From Bacillota bacterium (GTDB taxonomy: Bacteria; Bacillota; Clostridia; Clostridiales; Clostridiaceae): 42,947 bases of DNA. A model generated the notes under the pieces. That model saw only the letters and a list, made by a program, of their open reading frames with translations, did not search any database and was not told the DNA's origin. Positions 1-7,458 of the stretch are shown piece after piece. The stretch covers positions 1-42,947 of the forward strand of contig JAUZPI010000037.1 of NCBI GenBank assembly GCA_030706015.1, given 5' to 3'. Position numbers and translations under genes: made by a program. Every line of letters begins with the position of its first letter. Position 1 is the first letter of the stretch.

Positions 1-21
1 TATCTGCATTGCAAATACTTT

Positions 22-170
22 TTTTCGTTGAGTTTTAGCACTAAGGAGCTTTGAGTTAAACTCAGCTGCATTAAGTAAAACCTTAACCCGGCAGTACTTG
101 TTAACCCATTGGCATCTCTCGATATTTTTGGGCAGCAGCATATATCTCGCATAGGAGCCTCGCCTAACAA
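22..170 (-). promoter_or_regulatory. M-box (ykoK) Mg2+ riboswitch
   Basis: Read on the minus strand, the segment carries the conserved blocks of the M-box aptamer in the right order: GTTAGGCGAGGCTCCTAT, then GCTGCTGCCCAAAAAT, GCCAATGGGTTAAC, TTAATGCAGCTGAG and finally TTAGTGCTAAAACTC. M-boxes fold around several Mg2+ ions and switch off transcription of Mg2+ transporter genes when Mg2+ is plentiful. The controlled gene lies beyond the left edge, so its identity (MgtE, MgtA or CorA type) is inference. A consensus promoter sits just upstream. Confidence 0.93.
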
Positions 171-198
171 AACATATTATTTAATTATTAACAGTTTA

Positions 199-227
199 AT
201 ATTACTCTTATAAATATATACTGTCAA
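199..227 (-). promoter_or_regulatory. Sigma-A type promoter for the M-box transcript
   Basis: On the minus strand TTGACA (222-227) and TAATAT (199-204) are separated by exactly 17 bp. Transcription would start about 20-25 nt before the first M-box block, so this is very likely the promoter of the Mg2+-controlled transcript. It lies just downstream of the ispF stop codon, which means the transporter gene is not simply an ispF operon member. Confidence 0.75.
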
Positions 228-254
228 TGAAAAAGATAAAATAATTGGGGCGAA

Positions 255-728
255 TTATTTTATCTCTATGAGGCATATACTTTGGCTTGATATACCCTCG
301 CCAGTACCAGTAAAACCAAGGCCTTCTTCGGTAGTAGCCTTAACGTTTATTTGATTCACTTCAATATGCAGAGCCTTTGCTATATGTTCTCTCATGGTGA
401 AAATATGAGGTGCCATTTTTGGTCTTTGTGCAATAATAGTAGCATCTATATTTACAATTTTGTAGCCTTCCTTATCCAATAAATAATATACATGCTCTAA
501 AAGTTTTATACTGGATATTCCCTTATATCTTTCATCTGTATCAGGAAAATGTTTACCTATATCTCCTAAGGCAGCAGCTCCGAGCAGGCTGTCCATTATT
601 GCATGCAGCAGTACATCCGCATCTGAATGACCTAAAAGACCTTTTTCATAGGGAATTTCCACTCCGCCTAATATAAGTTTTCTGTTTTCTACTAATCTAT
701 GTACATCATAGCCCATCCCGATTCGCAT
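255..728 (-). CDS. ispF: 2-C-methyl-D-erythritol 2,4-cyclodiphosphate synthase
   Basis: IspF converts CDP-methylerythritol 2-phosphate to the cyclic diphosphate in the MEP route to isoprenoids, in the cytoplasm. The 157-residue length is typical. The start carries the family signature MRIGMGYDVHRL with metal ligands D8 and H10; GHSDADVLLHA follows with the third ligand H42, and the C-terminal part has KATTEEGLGFTGTGEG. ATG is preceded by a strong AGGAGG-type site six bases away. It stands alone, with no ispD next to it (the two are adjacent or fused in many bacteria). The gene points towards the M-box promoter on the same strand, but that promoter starts a separate transcript. Confidence 0.97.
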   Translation of the reverse strand: MRIGMGYDVHRLVENRKLILGGVEIPYEKGLLGHSDADVLLHAIMDSLLGAAALGDIGKHFPDTDERYKGISSIKLLEHVYYLLDKEGYKIVNIDATIIAQRPKMAPHIFTMREHIAKALHIEVNQINVKATTEEGLGFTGTGEGISSQSICLIEIK

Positions 729-883
729 GAAAATCTCCTCCTTTTTATTTTGTTATAAAGCTAAATGAAGCCAAAAGCAGCAAAAATATTACAATACCTT
801 TATATTAACAAAGGTAAGGATAAATTTAAATAGGGACAAAAATATAGCCCTGCAATTTTTCGGATGCAAGGCACAAGTTGTAT

Positions 884-1057
884 TTAAAGCACATGTTTAT
901 TTTTATTTTCAGGATGTTTATGATGAAACTTTTTATATAACCCATTAATAGTGTTCTGTATAGATTTAATAAGTTTAGAAAACAGATTACCTGTAATTTG
1001 TGGCTTTGCTTCTTTTTTAGTAAAATCCACATAAATTATTTTGCCCTTCATATACAT
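884..1057 (-). CDS. Small basic hypothetical protein (57 aa)
   Basis: A 57-codon frame begins MYMKGKIIYVDFTKKE and ends with a His/Lys/Asn-rich tail (HHKHPENKNKHVL). A GAAGGG ribosome binding site lies five bases before the first ATG (1055-1057); the second ATG two codons later is too far from it. The N-terminal half alternates hydrophobic and charged residues like a short beta strand followed by a helix (LFSKLIKSIQNTINGLYKKF). I do not recognise the family. A longer overlapping frame on the same strand lacks a ribosome binding site. Being short, this is a likely rather than certain gene. Confidence 0.6.
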   Translation of the reverse strand: MYMKGKIIYVDFTKKEAKPQITGNLFSKLIKSIQNTINGLYKKFHHKHPENKNKHVL

Positions 1058-1143
1058 CACAACCCTTCTTTAAAAATTAGTTTTTTAGTGCATATTGGCA
1101 AAATAATGTCAATACTTTTGAAATGGTTTACATTATAAATCAT

Positions 1144-1177
1144 ATTAAATAGGTGATAGATTTATTACCTATTTAAT
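1144..1177 (-). terminator. AT-rich hairpin downstream of the DNRLRE gene
   Basis: Arms ATTAAATAGGT and ACCTATTTAAT (11 bp) enclose a 12-nt loop, 50-85 bases after the stop of the DNRLRE gene. There is no clean T-run, so a terminator role is tentative. A second small inverted repeat (TTCTTTA/TAAAGAA, about 1194-1214) lies between it and the stop codon. Confidence 0.35.
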
Positions 1178-1227
1178 TATGATGTTAGCACAATTCTTTA
1201 GAATTTTAAAGAACTTTTAACAAACCC

Positions 1228-2043
1228 TTAATAAGCAGGTCTTTGAACCCATATATTAAGCCTGCTGGGCCCGCCGTGTGATAAATATCCCATTCTTATA
1301 AAGAAGGAATAGGCTTGTGGCGCAATTAACGCTGTATCACCAGGATAAAGAACAGTAGTGCTATCACTTACAAAAACTGAATCTGATGGTCCTGTCTCTA
1401 AAAATACGGAGACAGTGTTAGAACCAGCGTTTTGGATAAATATAGAGTACTTATCCCATGAAGATACATTTATAGCAGGGGTATATCTTCTTATAGACTG
1501 AGCTTTAAGTGATAAAAACTGATTTCTATTATTCCTTCTATGTGTATATTTTATTACTAGAAATGGTTGGATATCCTGTGTTGAAATTCCAGGTTCCGCT
1601 ACAGTTTTTAATGTAGAAGCTGTTATTTCGGGAGATTTAATTAAAAGACCAAAATTCTCTCTGCTATCTATCCAGTTGTTTACAATGTCTGTAACATCAA
1701 AACTTATCCAACCAGTTGTTAATATAGCTGAAGAGCTCCCATATATAGAAGAATCTGCAGATGGTCTGGTGTCCCAGGTTGTTCTTGTACCCCAATCAGA
1801 AGTTACTAAATAGGGTGTAAAGATTTCTGGTTTTGAGCGAGAACGAGAACCATTGATATATATATTTAAAGTACAGTTTTCTATATTACTACCCTCTGGT
1901 ATGGAGGAAATATCAAAATGAAGCAAGGTTCTGTATATGTCTCCTGAGGGTTTTACTCCTATATATAAATGAGAAGAACCTTCCGAATTTCTGCCGCTGT
2001 GAATACTTACGGAATAATCGCTGAAAATTATTTTATTTGCCAT
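1228..2043 (-). CDS. DNRLRE domain-containing protein
   Basis: Residues about 1-170 form a DNRLRE/CBM96-type beta-sandwich: the characteristic pattern of a coloured strand (YRTLLHFDISSIPEGSNI), paired strands with N-rich turns (CTLNIYINGS), a TTWDTRPSADSS stretch and WISFDVTDIVNNWID. Residues about 180-271 resemble the DUF6385-type C-terminal beta domain that often follows DNRLRE in clostridia (WDKYSIFIQNAG, then PGDTALIAPQAYSFFIRMG). Such proteins are usually extracellular structural or carbohydrate-binding modules, yet there is no signal peptide or LPXTG motif here. ATG is preceded by AAAGGTG. It is divergent from the adjacent sortase; whether the two cooperate is not shown by the sequence. 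Confidence 0.8.
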   Translation of the reverse strand: MANKIIFSDYSVSIHSGRNSEGSSHLYIGVKPSGDIYRTLLHFDISSIPEGSNIENCTLNIYINGSRSRSKPEIFTPYLVTSDWGTRTTWDTRPSADSSIYGSSSAILTTGWISFDVTDIVNNWIDSRENFGLLIKSPEITASTLKTVAEPGISTQDIQPFLVIKYTHRRNNRNQFLSLKAQSIRRYTPAINVSSWDKYSIFIQNAGSNTVSVFLETGPSDSVFVSDSTTVLYPGDTALIAPQAYSFFIRMGYLSHGGPSRLNIWVQRPAY

Positions 2044-2315
2044 TGTTATTCACACACCTTTATTTATGGTTTTAGCTAAATGTAAGAGCTAAACGTTACA
2101 CGCTGCTTAAATTATTCAATACAGTATATGAATTTCAGCAGTGCTTTGATATTAATAAAGGGAAAATATAGACAAATTAAATTTTATTTAACATTATTAA
2201 TTTGGTTAGCATAACAAAATAACTATGTTATAATTTTAGTGTAATAATACTGTTTGACAAAGACTTTAGGTATTAGGTCTAAAAACAAGTTCAAATAAAC
2301 AAGGGGGAAATAGTT

Positions 2316-2906
2316 TTGAAGAACTGGAGATTAATAGTAGGGGGAACGCTTATAGTTGTTGGTCTTGGGATAGTAGGTACCGCTTTTTTTCTGAGATGGT
2401 CTACAATGAATAACCAAAAGAAAATGATAAATAACTATAAGCAGGAAATAAAACATGAGCAGAAGGTTAAGGAGAAGGATCCAGATAAGAAACCGCCGGA
2501 TCTTTACATGGGTACGCTGGGAATAATAACTATACCTAAAATTGATTTGGAGGTTGCTATTGGAGAAGGTGTGGATATGGCTACATTGAAAAATGCTGTA
2601 GGTCACTTTCCAGATACAGCTATGCCCGGTGAAAAAGGAAACTTCTGTTTAGCAGGTCATAGAAGCTATACTTATAATCAATTCTTTAATAGATTAGACG
2701 AAGTTAAAATAGGAGACGAGATTTATATAACTACGTTAAAGGGAAATTTTAAGTATAAGGTTTATAAAATTCAAGAAGTGGATCCAAGCCATGTAGAGGT
2801 GCTTCAGCCAGATAAGGATCATGATTACACTATGACTCTTGTAACCTGTACTCCTGTAAGAATTGCAACCCATAGGTTAATAGTAAAGGCCGAACTTGAA
2901 AAGTAG
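2316..2906 (+). CDS. Sortase family transpeptidase (class C/D-like)
   Basis: Sortases are membrane-anchored cysteine transpeptidases that attach surface proteins to the cell wall. The 196-residue protein has one N-terminal membrane segment (about residues 5-26), a charged stalk and then the sortase barrel. The catalytic residues are visible: His in LAGHRSYTY, Cys in TLVTCTP and Arg in ATHRLIVKAE. The compact size and lack of a C-terminal membrane segment fit class D, while TLVTCTP...THRL is also seen in class C, so the subclass is open. The start is TTG, chosen because AAGGGGG lies about 8 bases upstream and no ATG is available. No LPXTG substrate is encoded in the window. Confidence 0.9.
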   Translation: MKNWRLIVGGTLIVVGLGIVGTAFFLRWSTMNNQKKMINNYKQEIKHEQKVKEKDPDKKPPDLYMGTLGIITIPKIDLEVAIGEGVDMATLKNAVGHFPDTAMPGEKGNFCLAGHRSYTYNQFFNRLDEVKIGDEIYITTLKGNFKYKVYKIQEVDPSHVEVLQPDKDHDYTMTLVTCTPVRIATHRLIVKAELEK

Positions 2907-2924
2907 ATAGCTTAATCAGAAGGA

Positions 2925-3346
2925 TTATCCACATGTTATCAACAAACTTGTGGATAGTGTGGACAAGTATCGGGTATAATAACGGAGAAACAAGAACTCG
3001 CATATTGTCAAAAAATGATTCATATTGATGTATACACAGATATTTTAAATAATTAACAGAAACTACACAAGTTATACACAAGTAAAATGTGGACAATGTT
3101 AATAACTAGAAAACATGTTCACATTTATTTTGTTTTGGAGACTATAATTTTGTTATTTGCATTACCTGTGACAAGAAAGTAAGGAAAGCACATTATGTTG
3201 AAAATGAAAGTATTTGATAAGGAAAACACACAAAGACTTATGGAAATTATGTAAAAAAATGAAAAATAGTTATGAAAACAGGGGAAAATGATTCTTATGT
3301 AACAATAACAAGTTATGCACATACCAATTGTGGATACTGTGGATAA
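2925..3346 (+). promoter_or_regulatory. DnaA-box cluster in a 730-bp gene-free region
   Basis: Between the sortase stop and the deacetylase start there are about ten sites with no more than one mismatch to the DnaA box TTATNCACA. On the plus strand: 2925-2933 (perfect), 2936-2944, 3030-3038, 3072-3080 (perfect), 3313-3321 (perfect). On the minus strand: 2949-2957, 2958-2966, 3088-3096, 3329-3337, 3338-3346 (perfect). Most lie in inverted or tandem pairs, in three groups. No dnaA, dnaN or rpmH is nearby, so this is better read as a DnaA-binding or titration cluster than as the replication origin. The remainder of the region (to 3638) is AT-rich and shows no gene. Confidence 0.7.
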
Positions 3347-3638
3347 CTAATAAAATCATTATTGTAAATTTAGTGGATTTTTTTGCTTAATAGAAGTACA
3401 AATATACAGTTGTGCTTCGATAAATTTGCAATGCTACCAATTTAAGTAACTAAATCTTGTATATATAAACAAATTTTAAATATTATATAGACAAAGAATG
3501 TTGAAGATTGTAATATATATATGCATGTGCTTTTTATGCATTATAAGTTTTACTTAAGTTGGTCTTGAAAATAGCTATGCGTTGTCATAGACTTTGAAGT
3601 AAATTATCGAGAACTAATGGAAAGTTGGTAGATTAAGA

Positions 3639-4577
3639 ATGAGGAGCATTGAAAAGAAAATAATCGGTGCCAGTATACTATTGTTAATCATAGTTGCTAT
3701 TGGAGCAATTGTTATAAATACATATAGAAAAAATGGAAGCACGATATTATTTAAAAATGAAAAGGTTAACAACACTGCAAAATCAGATAAAGTAAAGGCT
3801 TCTAATGAAGATGCAGCTGCTAATAAAACAACTGAGAATAAACCCGTTGTTCAGGCTACACCTGCTGCGAGAGATTTTTCGGGAATGTCTTTAAAAGATG
3901 GTACTGAAGGAGTACCTGTGCTGTACTATCACAGTATTGAATCTGAGAAAGGTAATCCATTAAGAATGCCAAAAGAAAAGTTTAGAGAACAGATGCAATA
4001 TTTAAAGGATAATGATTATACAACTTTAACACTGGATGAATTGTATGATTATCTTGCAAATAATAAGCCTGTACCTAAGAAATCTGTTGTTATAACCTTG
4101 GATGACGGATATGAGGATAATTATACAAATGCATATCCTATAATAAAAGAATTTGGATTTAAGGCTACTGTATTTGTTATAACAAGTAGTATAGATAAAA
4201 ACCCGACTACACTAACTTCAGCACAAATAAAGGAAATGAATAAAAACGGCATGGACATAGAAAGTCACACCGTTAATCACGTCAAATTAGGTGAGTTATC
4301 CTATGATCAACAATTGAAAGAGCTGAAGGATTCTAAAGATGCGCTTGAAAAGCTTCTTGATAAGAAGGTAAACTATGTTGCATATCCTTTTGGAAGTTTA
4401 AATAATAATAGTGCAAAAGCTGCTAAGGACGCTGGATATACTATGGCGTTTACTACTGCAGGAAGATGGTCTGATAAAGCTGACGGTATACTAACTCTAG
4501 ACAGAGTTTATATGAGCTCAGACTTTTCAAATAGTGTATTTATAGATAGGATTTCTAATCCGAACTATAAACAATAA
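3639..4577 (+). CDS. Membrane-anchored polysaccharide deacetylase (CE4/NodB)
   Basis: CE4 enzymes remove N-acetyl groups from peptidoglycan, chitin-type or related sugars using a divalent metal. The 312-residue protein has an N-terminal membrane segment (about 8-28), a Lys/Asn/Ala-rich linker to about 85, and a NodB domain with the expected motifs: TLDDGYEDNY (catalytic and metal Asp at 155-156), SHTVNH (metal His 210 and 214) and YPFGS. The active site therefore faces outside the cell. The start has only a poor ribosome binding site; GAGGAG falls just inside the frame, so the true start could be a few codons downstream. A strong terminator follows. Confidence 0.93.
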   Translation: MRSIEKKIIGASILLLIIVAIGAIVINTYRKNGSTILFKNEKVNNTAKSDKVKASNEDAAANKTTENKPVVQATPAARDFSGMSLKDGTEGVPVLYYHSIESEKGNPLRMPKEKFREQMQYLKDNDYTTLTLDELYDYLANNKPVPKKSVVITLDDGYEDNYTNAYPIIKEFGFKATVFVITSSIDKNPTTLTSAQIKEMNKNGMDIESHTVNHVKLGELSYDQQLKELKDSKDALEKLLDKKVNYVAYPFGSLNNNSAKAAKDAGYTMAFTTAGRWSDKADGILTLDRVYMSSDFSNSVFIDRISNPNYKQ

Positions 4578-4610
4578 AATAGAATTTATCTTTGGTTTGA
4601 GAATATAGGT

Positions 4611-4651
4611 AAAAAAATAGGCCCGCATGCTGCAAAGCGGGTCTATTTTTG
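4611..4651 (+). terminator. Rho-independent terminator after the deacetylase
   Basis: The arms AAAAATAGGCCCGC and GCGGGTCTATTTTT pair with one G-T wobble around a ten-base loop and are followed by a T-rich stretch. The A/T flanks make it able to act in both directions. Confidence 0.88.
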
Positions 4652-4679
4652 TTTTTAAAGAACTGATAATCTCTATATG

Positions 4680-4762
4680 TATAGAGTACTGCTAGATACA
4701 GTAAACTCCAAATAAGTTAGTGAATTAAAGCCCGACCTGAGGTCGGGAGAGATCATTTGTGT
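4680..4762 (+). repeat. 83-bp structured repeat, copy A
   Basis: This copy shares its whole 83-bp length with copies at 10568-10650 and 10821-10903. Shared blocks are TATAGAGTA at the left end, GTTAGTGAAT in the middle and ATTTGTGT at the right end. The central hairpin is CCCGACC-TGA-GGTCGGG here, whereas the other copies have CTCGACC/GGTCGAG and CTCGATC/GATCGAG, so both arms changed together. A further small hairpin GTGTAC/GTACAC overlaps the right end. It sits between a terminator and the 3' end of the next gene. Confidence 0.75.
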
Positions 4763-4804
4763 ACTGTCAGGTACACCAAGGGGCGTAGGTATACCTAATT
4801 ATAA

Positions 4805-5071
4805 TTAATAACTTTGGTTTTGCTTTAGTTTATAAAGGGCTGTGTGAAGTTTATTATACTCTTCATCTAATTCAGAGCAGCGTCTATTATATGTTAAATT
4901 ATTTTTATACCACTGCCATCCTTCGATAATTCCGGATTTATAGCTTAAGAGATTTTTTCTCATGTTTTTATATAAATTTGTTCTTTCGTTTTCATTATTT
5001 TTAAGTTTGGACTTTAGTTCATCCATAAGTTCATCATAAGATTCACAACACAACGTGTCGTAAGATTTCAT
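4805..5071 (-). CDS. Small hypothetical helical protein (88 aa)
   Basis: The start is the ATG at 5069-5071 (MKSYDTLCCESY), preceded by GAGAGGTGG; a TTG five codons upstream would place the ribosome binding site inside the gene. The protein is highly charged and predicted helical throughout (DELMDELKSKLKNNENERTNLYKNM and a C-terminal CSELDEEYNKLHTALYKL heptad-like stretch), which suggests a short coiled coil or helical bundle. It has no membrane segment and no catalytic motif that I recognise. It is a single gene, with the 83-bp repeat just past its stop codon. Confidence 0.7.
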   Translation of the reverse strand: MKSYDTLCCESYDELMDELKSKLKNNENERTNLYKNMRKNLLSYKSGIIEGWQWYKNNLTYNRRCSELDEEYNKLHTALYKLKQNQSY

Positions 5072-5331
5072 GTAACCACCTCTCAATTTAATACTACATT
5101 TACATTATTACCCACAAACGGAAAAGTATTCAGTTCAATTAAATTTATTAGAAAAATATTTTATGTAGAGTATAATAATAAATCTATAACTTATGATTAA
5201 GTACAAACATTGACAAATTGTCACAATATGAAAAAATGTGTAAAAATAAAATACTTTCAAAATAATTACACATGTTATAATATAGTATAAGGTAATAATA
5301 TTACTAAAGATAATACATGGAGATGAAGTCT

Positions 5332-7347
5332 ATGACTGAGTTATTTGAAAAAATTGTAACAAATCAGGAATGGATTAAAGATAAGTCTATTTCAAATATA
5401 ATGGAAAAGCTTCCACTAGGTGGAGAAAAATATATTGATATTTTATGTAATTTTGCGGATTTGTTAGTAAATGCAATGATCAGGTTTCAAGTGAATGGAA
5501 GAATAGAAGACATCGGAATTATTCAGGAACTTGTAGAAAGCTATGTACTTCAAATTGCAACTGGTTTTAAGTCCTTTATCAATATTGAGAGTTTTCTGCT
5601 TATTGTAAAGTGTTACAAGAAAGCCTTTGTGCAAATTCTAAGCGAGTCTTCCTTAGGATTTTCCTGTAAAAACGAACATTTGCTTTTCGTGGAAGAATTC
5701 TTTGATGAACTTGAGATAATTGTAGTAAGAGAATTGAGTAAAGCAAACCAGTTGGAAACCAAATTTAATACGCTAACTCATATATCATCTGCACTTATAT
5801 TTATAAATGACGGTTTTAAATTTAATTATGTTAATCCTGCCGTAGAAGAGTTTTCTGGGTACACTAAAGAAGAAATATTTAATATGGGATTATGGGACAA
5901 TGTTCATCCAGATAGCAAGAAGCAGTTAATAGAGTATAGGGAAAGGCAGCAAGAGGGCTTAGGAGATGAAAGAAAAACCGTTGATGTAAAAATAACAGCA
6001 AAGAATGGTGAGGAGAAGTGGGTTCAAGTTAATTACGGCAGTATATTAATTAACGATAAATTACACTATATAGGTATAGCTTTTGACATTACTAATAAAA
6101 AGCTAGCGGAAATTAAGCTTAAAAAGAATGAGGAATTATATAGATGCTTAATTGATTGTGTACCGCATTCTGTAATTGTTTATTGCAATGGGCATATCAC
6201 ATACGTAAACCAATCAGCAATTGATATGTTTAAATTAGAAAGCCTAAATAAAGTTAAAGGAAAAAGAATTTTTGATTTTATGCAGCCAGATAAGGAGTCT
6301 AAACAAATCATTAAGGCTGGAATTTCCATGCTAAAAGAAAAAGGAATGATGTATACTCCAAATGTTAAGCTAATTGCGAAAACCACCAATGAACTTATGG
6401 AATGTGAAATTACTGCAACTACATCATTAATTGATAATGTAAATTCAACACTATGTGTAATTAGAAATTTAGAAGAAAAGAGAAAATATGAGGAATTAGC
6501 ATATGAGATAAAGGAAAAGACAAAGCAGCTTAATGAAACCATAGAATATAATAAGATCAGAACAGAGTTTCTTGCTAATATATCTCATGAGCTTAGAACA
6601 CCATTAAATGTTATTACAAGTTCTCTTCAACTCCTAGAATTATTGGATAAGGAAAGAAAGACTGATTTAATTAAGGAGAAACTGCACAGCTATACATCTA
6701 TGATGAGGAATAATTGTTTAAGGTTGTCTAGAATAATTAATAACATTATAGATATGGCTCAAATGGGTAATGGCTACTCTGATATACGGTTAAGTAATAA
6801 AGATATAGTAAAAGTAATTGAGGATATAACCATATTGTGTGCTGAATATGCTGACAAAAGAGGCATTAATTTAGTGTTTGATACTGATGTGGAGGAATGT
6901 TACATGGCCTTTGATCAGCAAAAAATAGAACGTGTTATTCTTAATTTGTTGTCAAATTCATTTAAATTTACAAGGCCTGGAGGCAGTATTTTTGTTAATA
7001 TATACAATAAAAACAATAGTATTGATATAAGTGTTAAGGATGATGGCATAGGAATACCATACAGCAAACAGAGCGAAATTTTCGATGTATTTGTACAGGT
7101 AGATAAATCCTTTACCAGAACTTCAGAGGGAAGTGGTATCGGTTTATCTATAGTAAAAGCGCTTGTTGAAATGCATAAAGGCTCTGTTAAGATAAAAAGT
7201 GAAGAATATAAGGGCACAGAATGTATAGTTAATTTACCTATTATTTATTCTAGCGTTGGAGATATGGAATTTGACTATGAGGAGTATAATCTATCTAACT
7301 GTAAGGATAAGGTTATTATGGAGTTTTCTGATATATATGAATTTTAA
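5332..7347 (+). CDS. Cytoplasmic PAS-domain sensor histidine kinase
   Basis: The protein has no membrane segment. After a helical N-terminal part (about 1-140) come two PAS domains (about 145-255, with FNYVNPAVEEFSGYTKEEIF, and about 265-380), a short linker, a HisKA dimerisation domain with the phosphorylated His in NISHELRTPLN (about residue 419) and a HATPase domain with the N box NLLSNSFKFT, G1 box DDGIGIP and G2 box GSGIGLSIVKAL. It should autophosphorylate in response to an internal or membrane-permeant signal. No response regulator is adjacent, so it is an orphan kinase; in clostridia such kinases often feed Spo0A, but that is inference. ATG 5332 is chosen because GGAG lies nine bases before it; an ATG 15 bases upstream lacks a site. 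Confidence 0.92.
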   Translation: MTELFEKIVTNQEWIKDKSISNIMEKLPLGGEKYIDILCNFADLLVNAMIRFQVNGRIEDIGIIQELVESYVLQIATGFKSFINIESFLLIVKCYKKAFVQILSESSLGFSCKNEHLLFVEEFFDELEIIVVRELSKANQLETKFNTLTHISSALIFINDGFKFNYVNPAVEEFSGYTKEEIFNMGLWDNVHPDSKKQLIEYRERQQEGLGDERKTVDVKITAKNGEEKWVQVNYGSILINDKLHYIGIAFDITNKKLAEIKLKKNEELYRCLIDCVPHSVIVYCNGHITYVNQSAIDMFKLESLNKVKGKRIFDFMQPDKESKQIIKAGISMLKEKGMMYTPNVKLIAKTTNELMECEITATTSLIDNVNSTLCVIRNLEEKRKYEELAYEIKEKTKQLNETIEYNKIRTEFLANISHELRTPLNVITSSLQLLELLDKERKTDLIKEKLHSYTSMMRNNCLRLSRIINNIIDMAQMGNGYSDIRLSNKDIVKVIEDITILCAEYADKRGINLVFDTDVEECYMAFDQQKIERVILNLLSNSFKFTRPGGSIFVNIYNKNNSIDISVKDDGIGIPYSKQSEIFDVFVQVDKSFTRTSEGSGIGLSIVKALVEMHKGSVKIKSEEYKGTECIVNLPIIYSSVGDMEFDYEEYNLSNCKDKVIMEFSDIYEF

Positions 7348-7458
7348 AAAAGAGAAAAAAATAGGTATTATACGTCTTGTTTATTTTAATTTTTAAAATT
7401 TTATGTTATCCTATATGAAGAGTGTTCAAACGTGTGCATTTTGAAAGGATGGGATGAT

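Noticed and set aside
826..1032. 68-codon minus-strand frame
   Set aside because: It has no ribosome binding site and lies over the 57-codon frame at 884-1057, which has a good one.
2907..3638. Chromosomal replication origin (oriC)
   Set aside because: Many DnaA boxes are present, but dnaA, dnaN, rpmH and recF, which flank clostridial origins, are absent, and I see no clear AT-rich unwinding element next to an ordered box array. Reported instead as a DnaA-box cluster.
4680..4762. c-di-GMP (GEMM) or c-di-GMP-II riboswitch
   Set aside because: The hairpin-rich repeat lacks the conserved aptamer blocks of both classes, and no suitable gene follows on the same strand.
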